From Rickettsiales bacterium (GTDB taxonomy: Bacteria > Pseudomonadota > Alphaproteobacteria > Rickettsiales > UBA1997): DNA of 49,203 nucleotides. Under the pieces are notes generated by a model. The model did no database searches. It was not told where the DNA came from and saw nothing but the letters and a program-made list of their open reading frames with translations. The position numbers and the translations under genes are program-made. The stretch's first letter is position 1, and the number at the start of each line of letters is the position of its first letter. Positions 25,976 to 36,400 of this stretch are shown here, in pieces. The DNA is taken from positions 1 to 49,203 of the forward strand of contig JAFVEQ010000018.1 of NCBI GenBank assembly GCA_017475895.1. The letters run 5' to 3'.

Positions 25976-27937
25976 CTATTCCTTTAGTAGGCTTTCCAAT
26001 TCATCTATAAGAGATATAATCAAATTCATACCATTTTGCCAGAAATCCTTATTTTTCGGATTTAGGTTAAATGCCTTTAGTAATTCTTTATAATCTTTAC
26101 TACCACCAGCCGACAAAAGTTCTATGTATTTATCAGCAAAGCCATCAGGATTTTGTACATAGCTCATGTATAGAGAATTAACTAAACAGTCGCCGAAAGC
26201 GTAGGAGTAAACATAAAAGGGACTGTGTATAAAATGTGGAATGTACGACCAATAGTATTTATACTCGTCATCAAATTCAAATATATCACCTAAACTTTTC
26301 CTCTGAACAGTTAACCATATTTCGTTTAGTCTATCAACCGTTAGCTCGCCATTCTTTCTTTCGTCATGCACAGTTTTTTCAAATTCCAAAAATGCTATTT
26401 GTCTAACAACGGTATTAATCATATCTTCAATTTTGTTTGCTATTATGGCAATCTTTTTAGTCTTATCCTTTTCATTATCCAGAAGATACCTAAACACCAA
26501 CTGTTCTCCAAATACAGAAGCAGTTTCCGCAAGTGTTAACGGTGTATCCGACATAAAATAACCCTGTGGTCTTGCCAAATACATGTGAATACCATGACCC
26601 AATTCATGTGCTAGAGTCATAACGTCCCTTGTTTTCCCCTGAAAATTCAAAAGTAGATAGGGATGTACCGTAGGAATTACTGGATGTGCAAAGGCACCAC
26701 CTCTTTTTCCGGATCTGGTGGGAACATCTATCCAGTTGTTTTCAAAAAATAATTTTCCAACCTCAGCCATTTTCGGTGAAAATTTACTGTAGGAACTCAA
26801 AACCACGTCAACGGTTTCATTCCAGCTGTAAACTTTATCATCGTCAAAGGGCAATGGTGCATTTCTATCGGTGTGATGTAGTTTCTTTTGCTTTAGCATT
26901 TTAGCCTTCAATTTATAGTATCTGTGGGATATATTTTTATAGTTATCCTGAACAGATTTATATAAATTATCAACCACATCATCTTCGATTAGATTGCTTA
27001 AATTTCTTGAAGAAATAGGTGTTTTATAACCTCTCCACTTATCCGATATGGATTTGTCCTTTGCTAATGTGTTAGTGATGTACGCCAACAATTTTATATT
27101 TTCGCCCAGTTTTTCACCAAAAATTTTACCAGCTTTTACCCTTTCTTTTGCATCTTTACCATTGATTATTTCCATTATCTGTGCCTCATTAAGATCCTTT
27201 CCATTGTATCTAAAGGTCATATTATCAATGGTTTCATCAAACAATCTGGACCAAGCCACAGAGCTTGTCATACTCTTTTCATTAAATAACTTTTCCAACT
27301 CCAATGATAGCTGGTGTTTTTTATATAATCTTAAATTACTTAGGTATCTGCCATAATACTTCTTTAGATTATTATTTTCCTTTAGTTTTCTATTCAGTTC
27401 CTCATCACTCAATTTATTTATTTCCAAATCAAAAAATATTAAATTGGATGCTAAATTAGTGGTTTCCTCGGTCATTTTCTGGTAAAATAAAACATTCTCT
27501 TCAACAGATAAATTCTCTGCATACTTTAGGTAGGCAAAGGACATAATTTTACCCATAAGTTCATTTATACCCTCATATTCTATAAGAGCCTTGTACATCT
27601 GATAGCCGCTTAAATCAGCAATTTTTCCACTGTAATCTCTACCAAACTTTTTTATTTTTTTATTTAAAGTGTCTAAATCTTTTTTTATTTGCTTATCATC
27701 GATGCCACTATATAGATCGCTTAAATCCCATGTTGGTAACTTTTCGGCGCTTTTGTTTTTTACCTTTACAGCCGTTCCAACAACTTTATTTTTAACCTCG
27801 CCTTTATTTTCTTTTTTCCCCGTTATTTTCTTACTCATATCCTTTACAAAAAAAATTAATAAGCTACATAAAAATATTATCATGAAAATGAACCACCATC
27901 TTTCCCTTATTTTTCTTTCATAGAACAGATTACTCAT
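25976..27937 (-). CDS. Membrane-anchored M3-family oligoendopeptidase (PepF-like)
   Basis: The 653-residue protein has an M3B oligoendopeptidase core that starts near residue 70 (LPTWDLSDLYSGI) and contains the zinc motif HELGHGIHMYL followed by the ETASVFGEQLVF segment with the third ligand Glu. In addition it carries about 65 extra N-terminal residues with a membrane helix (WWFIFMIIFLCSLLIFFV, about 14-31) and a Lys-rich linker. PepF proteins are normally cytosolic, so the core here is probably attached to the membrane; if the helix is a signal anchor it faces the periplasm. An internal start at MSKKITGKKE would remove the helix. It begins seven bases after the VirB2-like fusion gene. Confidence 0.9.
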   Translation of the reverse strand: MSNLFYERKIRERWWFIFMIIFLCSLLIFFVKDMSKKITGKKENKGEVKNKVVGTAVKVKNKSAEKLPTWDLSDLYSGIDDKQIKKDLDTLNKKIKKFGRDYSGKIADLSGYQMYKALIEYEGINELMGKIMSFAYLKYAENLSVEENVLFYQKMTEETTNLASNLIFFDLEINKLSDEELNRKLKENNNLKKYYGRYLSNLRLYKKHQLSLELEKLFNEKSMTSSVAWSRLFDETIDNMTFRYNGKDLNEAQIMEIINGKDAKERVKAGKIFGEKLGENIKLLAYITNTLAKDKSISDKWRGYKTPISSRNLSNLIEDDVVDNLYKSVQDNYKNISHRYYKLKAKMLKQKKLHHTDRNAPLPFDDDKVYSWNETVDVVLSSYSKFSPKMAEVGKLFFENNWIDVPTRSGKRGGAFAHPVIPTVHPYLLLNFQGKTRDVMTLAHELGHGIHMYLARPQGYFMSDTPLTLAETASVFGEQLVFRYLLDNEKDKTKKIAIIANKIEDMINTVVRQIAFLEFEKTVHDERKNGELTVDRLNEIWLTVQRKSLGDIFEFDDEYKYYWSYIPHFIHSPFYVYSYAFGDCLVNSLYMSYVQNPDGFADKYIELLSAGGSKDYKELLKAFNLNPKNKDFWQNGMNLIISLIDELESLLKE

Positions 27938-27944
27938 AAATACA

Positions 27945-30260
27945 CTATTTACTACAAATGTTATTAACCGTTAAAGCACCATTCAAATTATGCTCCTCAA
28001 AAGTTCCGTCATTGCAAACATAATAGGATGTGTTGGTAACACTTAAACCGTAGCCGCCATTACAGGAATGTGGTTTAACATACGTACCATGCGCCACATG
28101 CTTTTTAGAATAGTTATCAAATACTTCATATTCCTTACCACTGTTTTCACTATATTCCCAAGTCGAAACATTAGTGTTAGTCGGTAAAGTTGACCCATTA
28201 CAATTTTTTCTGCAGGTATTAGTGGAATTAATATTACTCAATTTCCAAATGCCGTCGCTAGACGAACAGTAAAAGATTGTTGGTCTACTGCTACTAACAT
28301 CGGTACTATATTCAGTATTACATGTATGTATAGCATAATAGCTATCCAGTTTAGCATATTTGTTGCTATAGTCGTCTTTTTCAAGCGAACTTAGTGTTAC
28401 AACTTCGTCATAATTTCCGTCATTATTGTCATCAACCGGTTTTCCAGAGCTAGTAGTCCTAACTATAGCGCTGGCATTACTGGTTAAACCATGACCATCA
28501 GAAACATTAACGGCCGATAGATCAGAAAATTTACAACTTTTTCTACAGGCATAGTTACCACCTGACACCACAAAACTTCCATTTTTACAGGTATATACCG
28601 CATCCCTATAGGGACTTTTAGAATAACTATCCTTACATACGGAAGGAATCAATTTATAACCACTCTGAACAACGTCAGTAAGACGTTTTCCATCTGTACC
28701 AACAGGAAGATCCTTATAGGATTTTGAATCTATATCATAATATTTCCAACTTTCCGTAGCAGCAGCTGTTGCAATGTTGTCTATATTGCATTTCAAAGCA
28801 CAGACATTACCGTCGTTAACATTTTTCCAACTACCATTGCTTTGGCATTGATACCTAGCTTTTTCATTAGATCCGTAACTTATTTCATAACCATCATTAC
28901 ACCCATAAACACCAACTTGATCATCTGTAGAATAAAATATTTCTTTATTTATAACTCCCTCACAATCTTTAGTGCTATTGGTGCTGTTGGTACTATCAGT
29001 ACTACTGGTACTGCTGGTATTGTCAGTACTGCTGGTACAGCCGCCAATCTTCGAAATGGAATAACCACTTATGTTGTTTATGTTACAAACCTTAGAACAT
29101 AGATTACCTTCTTTCTCAACCGTCCAAGCTCCACCGTTGCCACATCTTAGCTGTAAAGGGTTGTCTTTGTTTGTTGTTAACATGTAGTCGCCTTTACAAA
29201 CATCAATTTCAATAACATCATCAAAATAAAACAATGTTTCATTTGTGGTGGTACAGGTTCCGTTTACACACTTCTTCCAGCTGGCCAAAGTGTTATAGTA
29301 TGAAGTCCTTTTTAAATCACATTTTGGTTTACAGCTACCTTGTATATCAAAATTGCCACTAGTATCACAAGTTATAACCACTCCATTATCATTTAATTTA
29401 TTGCTAGCATCATATTCGTAGTAATCGGATTTGCAACTTGCACTAAAAGTTGTTCCCTGTGAATAGTAGGTAGCATCGGCAAGATAACCGCTATTTTCGT
29501 CCATAGCTATAGTATCAAAATAATATTTTGAATATAATTTTTTCAGTTCACTATAACTACAAGCCTTATTACATATTCCATCACTTTTATTTACACCACC
29601 TACCACTTTTGTAAAGCTAAACAGACGTCCGCTGCATGTATACATTAGATAAGCATTTTTGTTCTTTTTTAAATAACCATCCTGACAGGTGTACAAGGTA
29701 ACAATCGGATTTGTTTTGTCTGTAATCTTTGTATCGTTTGTAACATTCACATTACAGCTGGAGATATTACTTGAATCTGTACAAACTTTCCAGCCCTGTC
29801 CAGAAGCATACTCACCAATATCATAAAGATAACAATCTCCGGAATTATATATTGTGTTAGAATCTATTGATTTGCTGTTATCAAATGTAGCACAGGAATA
29901 TGTGTTTCCACTTATAACATTGGCAAGTTCCACACTACCAAATACCAAAGAAATTGCCAAACAGAATTTAAATATTCCTTTCCAATCCTTCATACGACCG
30001 GATATAAACATAAAGCCCGTAGCCACAACAAATCCAGCCATTACGGTTCTTCCAAATGTGCCAGTAATTAAATTGAAAACAAAACACATGCCGGCTATTA
30101 TACCATTATTACCAATATCATTTACCTGATCATTAGTCAACGAGTCTACAGCTGTTGCCAACGATTGACTAATAGTTATCATATAAGATATTAAAAGGTA
30201 TAATAATCTTCTACTTTTTTTGCTATTTATATACATTTTTATGTGCGGCCGTAAGTACAT
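27945..30260 (-). CDS. VirB2/TrbC pilin domain fused to repeated cysteine-rich modules
   Basis: The 771-residue protein starts with a signal-like segment (RRLLYLLISYMITISQSLATA) and a VirB2/TrbC-type double-helix pilin domain (about 50-118), with FGRTVMAGFVVATGFMFISGRMKDWK, then KFCLAISLVFGSVELANVI, the expected helix-basic loop-helix form. Normal VirB2 ends there at about 100-120 residues. Here it continues for about 650 residues in about seven units of 75-110 residues. Each begins like KCNIDNI or SCKFSDL, then has CxxGY-like and YxCxxxGxW-like parts and ends Cys-x-x-Cys into the next unit, resembling sushi/CCP modules in layout. A Ser/Thr/Asn/Asp-rich simple-repeat linker lies in unit 4. 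It follows the VirB6-like gene in the same direction. Confidence 0.75.
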   Translation of the reverse strand: MYLRPHIKMYINSKKSRRLLYLLISYMITISQSLATAVDSLTNDQVNDIGNNGIIAGMCFVFNLITGTFGRTVMAGFVVATGFMFISGRMKDWKGIFKFCLAISLVFGSVELANVISGNTYSCATFDNSKSIDSNTIYNSGDCYLYDIGEYASGQGWKVCTDSSNISSCNVNVTNDTKITDKTNPIVTLYTCQDGYLKKNKNAYLMYTCSGRLFSFTKVVGGVNKSDGICNKACSYSELKKLYSKYYFDTIAMDENSGYLADATYYSQGTTFSASCKSDYYEYDASNKLNDNGVVITCDTSGNFDIQGSCKPKCDLKRTSYYNTLASWKKCVNGTCTTTNETLFYFDDVIEIDVCKGDYMLTTNKDNPLQLRCGNGGAWTVEKEGNLCSKVCNINNISGYSISKIGGCTSSTDNTSSTSSTDSTNSTNSTKDCEGVINKEIFYSTDDQVGVYGCNDGYEISYGSNEKARYQCQSNGSWKNVNDGNVCALKCNIDNIATAAATESWKYYDIDSKSYKDLPVGTDGKRLTDVVQSGYKLIPSVCKDSYSKSPYRDAVYTCKNGSFVVSGGNYACRKSCKFSDLSAVNVSDGHGLTSNASAIVRTTSSGKPVDDNNDGNYDEVVTLSSLEKDDYSNKYAKLDSYYAIHTCNTEYSTDVSSSRPTIFYCSSSDGIWKLSNINSTNTCRKNCNGSTLPTNTNVSTWEYSENSGKEYEVFDNYSKKHVAHGTYVKPHSCNGGYGLSVTNTSYYVCNDGTFEEHNLNGALTVNNICSK
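28971..29039 (-). repeat. Ser/Thr-coding simple repeat in the cysteine-rich gene
   Basis: Imperfect tandem copies of short units such as GTACTGCTGGTACT and GTGCTATTGGTGCTG (plus strand) encode an Ser-Thr-Asp-Asn-rich linker (SSTDNTSSTSSTDSTNSTNS). Such low-complexity DNA can change length by slippage and so vary the surface protein. No length variation can be seen from a single sequence. Confidence 0.65.
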
Positions 30261-30327
30261 AACGCCATTATAATAAACGTTTATTTAATTTCAAGTAAAA
30301 TTTCCCTATTGTACTAAAAAACAACAT

Positions 30328-30429
30328 CCTTAGTGACAAGTTGCCAATGACAACCACAAGACTAACGCTTCATTGGCAACTTTAATTTGCCACCACGCTA
30401 CACTAGTCTTGTTCCTAACTTAACTAAGG
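30328..30429 (-). other. Compact structured element, potential pseudoknot with outer stem
   Basis: Between the VirB6-like and VirB2-like genes three perfect inverted repeats interlock. GTTGCCAATGA/TCATTGGCAAC is at 30340-30350 and 30370-30380 (11 bp). ACAAGACTA/TAGTCTTGT is at 30356-30364 and 30404-30412 (9 bp). CCTTAGT/ACTAAGG is at 30328-30334 and 30423-30429 (7 bp). The first two cross each other, which is the geometry of an H-type pseudoknot, and the third encloses both. On the minus strand a T-run follows (TTGTTTTTTAG). It could be a complex terminator, a cis-acting RNA, or a palindromic mobile repeat. Pairing is read from the DNA; function is unknown. Confidence 0.6.
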
Positions 30430-30474
30430 CTATCGCTCCGGTTCAGACTCCCGTTCTAACTTAGATTCAGACCT

Positions 30475-33400
30475 CTACTCCGATTCAGGTTTCTGTTCTT
30501 GTTCCGACTTAGATTCAGAATCTTGTTCAAACTCATACTCAGATGCCTGTTTCTGTTCCTGCTCCGGCTTAGGGTCATCCGGAACGGAAACATCGGGTAT
30601 TTCACCATTATTTCCCGATTCTCCGGAATCTTTCTTATCCTCATTCTCTATCTTTCCGACCAAACCGTGGGCTCGTCCGTAACTTTCAGCCATTTTAAAC
30701 TTTTCATCATCACTCATAGACTCGTATTTTTCTTCACTACCACCACTCTTTATGAATGCTTTTTTCATTTCTTCGTCGTAGTTATTCATCACACTTTCCA
30801 CTTGGTTTTTATGCTCAAATTCCTTTTGTTTTTTGCTTAGATTTTCACTCGACATCGCTTCAGCGGTAGCATTTTTAACCTCATCACTCTTTAGAGCTTG
30901 ATCCTCCCTTTTTTCTCTTTCATCTTCAGATAGTGAATTATAATTTTGTTCCACAAGCTGTCTATTAGCCTCTTCCGCTCTTTTAGCGGCAGCCTTATCC
31001 TCTTCAGTGGCACCAGCAGATTTACCTTTTTCTATAGCCTCTTGATTTTTATTATATTGTTCCCTCATCCCATTTCGTTTAGCTATATCTGCATTTTCGC
31101 TCTTTGCTTTATTTCTCTGTTCTTCTGTGGAGTTTTTATCATTAATTATCCTGTTGTTTTCCTCCTCTTTCTTTTTATCTTTGTCCACAGATTCCTTACT
31201 TACCATCTCATTAAAGGCATCTCTCTTTGCCACATCTTTGGCCTTATCTTTTGCAAAGTTCTCCTTATAGTCTTCCATATCCTCCGCAGTTTTTTTATTG
31301 ACACCCTTAAAGTGTTCGTTTCTTTTTCCTCTTCTGTCAGCCATATCCTTTTTCTGATCTTCGTCAAGCTCTCGCAATGCTTTTCCGCCAAATCTTTCAG
31401 CCATACCAGAATAGAAATCCTCTCCAGTTTTTTTCATAAAGTTTTTTGCCCCTTCACCAGCTCCCTTTATGGCACCAGTTATTTTACCACTCAAAGCACC
31501 ATTTCCTATACCCATACCACCAAATATAGATGAACCAATGCCGGTCATTTCGGTTATGAACTTACCCATTAAAGTTCCAACCATATACAACGTAATTATA
31601 CTGTAGAAACTCGGCATTCCGCCATTTGTAACAGCACTAATTCCAGAACTTGACATGGAAGTCGAAGGTATTTTCCAGAATTGTATTGACGCCAATGGTA
31701 TTCCGGCCACATTTAAATTAAATATGGATAGCCAACAAACAGTATACGAAAATGTATTTCTGATGAAGTTGTAAACCAATAGGTTAAAGAATGACAAAGT
31801 CATCACCAAAAATATCTGCTGTCCGGCAAAACCTATCAGTAAACCAAGCCAATTATCAAAGGTCTTTTCTGTTTTCTTGAAGAACATAAATAGAACAACC
31901 AGCGGGAAGAAACAGAAAACTATTGACATGTAGACCTGCGCCGATAGATACATAACCATGGCCGTCAGCACAGCAACTATGTAATCTATAACAGCAGACA
32001 AGGCAAGATACAGATATATCAACCCAATCCAACCGGAGAATGCTAAACCAACTATTTTACTAAACATGGAGGTGGAGAATATCATCTCTAAGTTGTCAAA
32101 ACAGCTGGTAAACAACACGGTTTTATCCGAGTAATCACCACTATTTATAGCCAACAGCAGCTCTGATCCCAAATCCGTTTCAAATGACCCCGCTATCAGG
32201 AATAGCACACTATCCACAGCATTTTTAAAGAAGCTAATGAAGTATTTATTGAAAAAGTTCCAACCGCTCGGACTTATTACAAAATATATGAAACAAACTT
32301 TTATTAATTTCGGTATTATTTCGGATTGTGTAAAGTTACTGTAACCGAAGAAATACCCAAAACCATACCAGCTTATTGCCAAAATTAATGATATTTTTGC
32401 AATAAATATGTATAATGGATCATTTATAAAGTTTAAATAAACGCCCTTTACAAATCCATTTCCATCGTGTACGGTAACACATTTTTCATTCTCCTTAACG
32501 GAACTTAAGTCGCAAGTTTTATAGCAATTACCATCACCTTTTCTACACTTTTTACCATTATTATTGGAATTATTTTTGCCGTACACTAGACTACTATTAC
32601 TTGCAGCATCTGAATCATAAATATAACATTTTGCACCGTCACTAGGATCTTCACACTCTATAAAATCACCAATAACTTTATTACCTTTGTCATCTGTTCT
32701 AACTGTTCTTAATAATCTAAAATATTCACCATCCACAAAACCCAAAAACTTGTTAAAGAATTCTCTGAAAAATGAAATAATTTTACTGTCGGAATCGCCA
32801 TATTCCTTAATTACAACTCGATAGGTTCCACTATTATTGGAGCTGTTGCCATCTTCATCTAAGATTTTAAAGAATAAGTTCTTGTCACTATTATCATCGA
32901 AAAAATCTTCAAAATATAAAGATGAAAAATCTATACCCTCAGTTAAATTTGTGGCATGTATTAAATTTCCACTGGCATTAAATTTATACTGAGATTTAGA
33001 ATTATTAAGTCTAACAATATCTATAATTCTGTAGGGCGCACTGTTGTCGGAAGAAACCTCAGTATCTGTGCCATAATATACCTTATCATCACCTTTGCTG
33101 TAATACTTGGTGTTATTACCATTAATTTTATCCTCTCCCAATATCACCTCCAACTTTTCACCATTAGTATACAGTGGAATACTGTCGGACTGTATCTTTA
33201 TTATGGTGTTGCCACTTACATCTGGTTTAAAATATGTCTTTATTATTTCATCATTCGATATACTATCTTTATTCTTTATGGTTTTTAACATAAATACACC
33301 CAACAGGCTAGTGTTATTTACATACGTAGTACCGCTATTTGTGAGTCTCGTGTAACCATTGCTTACGCTATTATCATCCGTGGTATCGGTATCCTTCACA

Positions 33401-36400
33401 AAGTTGGCCATAGTTCCCTTTGTACCGTTAAATACTGCCATTCTGGAGGCGCCCAAATCAACATCATCACTACCCATCGTTCCACGACTTTCAATGGTAC
33501 CAATATTAATGCTACTGTCGTTTACATTATCCAGCGTTCTATTTACAAAACCAACTGTGGAACCAATATAGTCGGTCAAATCATAACATAAAGAAACACT
33601 ATTGTCGGTCAAACAAACACCATCTTCACTAGATCCACACATCTTTTTGTAATAGGTCATGGTTGCATTATATGAAATGGTTTCTTCATCGTTGTATGTT
33701 GTTTTTTTAATTTCTTCAACAGCAAAAAAATTCTTTAATGTTTCGATTACACCGCCTGTACCTATAATATTAGCCGTGGCAGATTCATCAAACGAAATAT
33801 TTGAAATACCATGTACAGTTTTAACCGTTTCGGTCACCTCTTTGGTCTCATCACCAGACTCATCATTATAAGTATAATCCGTGTCTTTATACACCTCATA
33901 TGACCCAGAATTATCTTCATGGGTAGAAGTTTTGTCTTTATTATACAACGTACAGGATCCAGTATTTAAACAAGTTGCACACTCTTTTGCCTGTCTATAA
34001 ATTTTTTCCAATATATCGTTGTAACAAGTTGAGTATCTCATTTGTGTTTTTGTTACTGTTTTACCATCCTCGTCTTCATATTCATAATTTGTTGTTGAGT
34101 GGTATAATGCGTCCATATAAGCATTATAAACCGAACTAAAAAGTTTCGATAATTGCATACTTAAATCTGTTTCGGTATCTTCATCACTTGTACTCGTACT
34201 TGTATTTGTACCTTTACCTTTACTTGTACAGTTTATGTCTGTATCATTTATTTTTAAAAATGTTTTGACTAAATCAGTATCTGCTTCACATTCTTTCACA
34301 GATACAAAACACTTGGAGCTAGTAACATTGTCTATATTCACAGAATCATAATATGTTCCATTACTTTCAGCACATTTTGTTTCCACATCCACTGCCTCCT
34401 GTCGTTTTCCGACACAAAAATATGCCGGCCTTTCCCTTATTATAAAATTGGTCGCTATGGTCTTATCAACAGAAAAGGGACTACTACTATCACCGCAACT
34501 GCTGCCACTGCAGGTACCGGAAATCATACTTATTCCTGTTTCATCATCAATCTTAAACCAGTTTTTGTAATCAAACCTCAAAATTTGACCACTTCTCACA
34601 AAAACTGATTTATTAATAACACCATCATTATAACTATCATCATCAATGTTACTTATGTCGCTTGTAGACACCGGACTGAGTTCATGCCACTCTCCAAAAC
34701 TACGAGGGTTACCATATTCCACAAAATCTCTTACTTTTATGGTTGGATCAGTCAAAGTTTTACTAGTAACCAAAACATCCGGATTTACCACGTTATACTG
34801 TATATTACTACTAATATCGTTAATACCAATATAGGAAAAGAACAACAACCCAGTTTTACCAACAACGTAATCTTTGAGCGGTATCAATTTTATAAGCATG
34901 CCCTTATGACAATCGGCGCCGCTACCGTTATCAAGCGTTAAAGTTACTGTTGATGCTATCTTTCTGTTGGGGGTTGAAAACTGGTTAAAAATTATATCTT
35001 TTACTTCCTGATTAGCTTCAGTTGCTAAATTTGTTTTTAAAACCTGCCAAACATTAGTGTTACTATTACCGATCTGAGTTATTGTGTAATCATTAGCAAC
35101 AACGTATTCAGTTGTTTCGTTTTTTACATATTTAGTTTCTCCTCCTTCGGTTGTGCTAGCTGTAGAACCATAAACATAATTATTTGTGGTTTCTGCCTTT
35201 AATTTACAGGTTCCGGAAGAACCTAAACCTATATATCTTATTGCTATTTTTGTCGGTTCATTAATTGTAAAATTAAACGATGTATTTTCATCATTCCATA
35301 TGTACCCATCAACCATGTCACCATAAATAATCTCCTTATTATTACTTACAGAAACATTGCTACTTTCACTATAAACGGAACCATCACTACTCATTTTTAA
35401 ATAATTCATTGCATCATTAGCATAGGTGCTGTAGCCGTCATAAAATATTGAACTATTATAATCTTGAGAACTGTAGTAGGCACTTAATTTACTTTGAAAA
35501 TCTCCAGTAACGTCGCTAAAATTAAAACTACAGGTGGCGTTGTTACTTGTTCCATTACCCTTACTATAATACTTACACTTTAACAGTGAATATAGTGGTT
35601 TTTGATATTTATATTCGTTATTGCTATCACTACTATCAACTAAATCGGTGTTGATTGGTTCAAGATACACAACCGTTCTATTTTTTAAATCTTGTTCATC
35701 GGAAAATATACCAGATGTACCCAATACACTTGGACCATTATTATAATCCATTTTCAGTGATAGATAACTTCCTGAGGATAATTGTTGTCCATGACTAATG
35801 TCATCAATACCAACCTTTCTAAATTCTGCGGTATTACTGTTTTCACCGCTACTCAACTGAATTGAACCGGACACCGTTATATAAACATAGGAATTTTTGC
35901 TCAGTTGCAAACCTGTATAGGATGCGCCATTTTTCATGTTGGCCTTCACCCAAGCCACTTCACTACTATTGTTATTATCACAACTATCCTGACAGTAGCT
36001 AACGCAGGAACTATATATTGCCTGTCCATCTGATACTGCATCCGATAAATTATAACTAGTATTTGTACTTGAATTAGTATTCGCTTCCGTTATTGTGTAT
36101 GTGTTTGGATCAAAATTATTACACTTTGTTGCGTCGCTTATAGTACCGGAATAACCACTAATAGTTTTTATCTTCTTAAAATAAGATGAACAATTGCTAT
36201 CACAATCTAACGCGGTTTTAATATCTGTAGTCGTTAAACACTGTCTGACACTCATATTTTGACTGGAATCAGTGTACGGCACCGTTTGGTCAAAGTAACA
36301 ATTCTCTGCTCCGGCGGCAACATACACAATATCTCTATTACCGGTTTCACCGAAATCATCTTCATAATAGCACATATCCATTTTATCACAGGAGGCCAAC

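Noticed and set aside
30456..30644. Minus-strand open frame with an Arg/Asn/Ser-rich product (MRIRKIPENREIMV...)
   Set aside because: It is the shifted-frame shadow of the repetitive VirB6 tail; the low-complexity repeat opens another frame.
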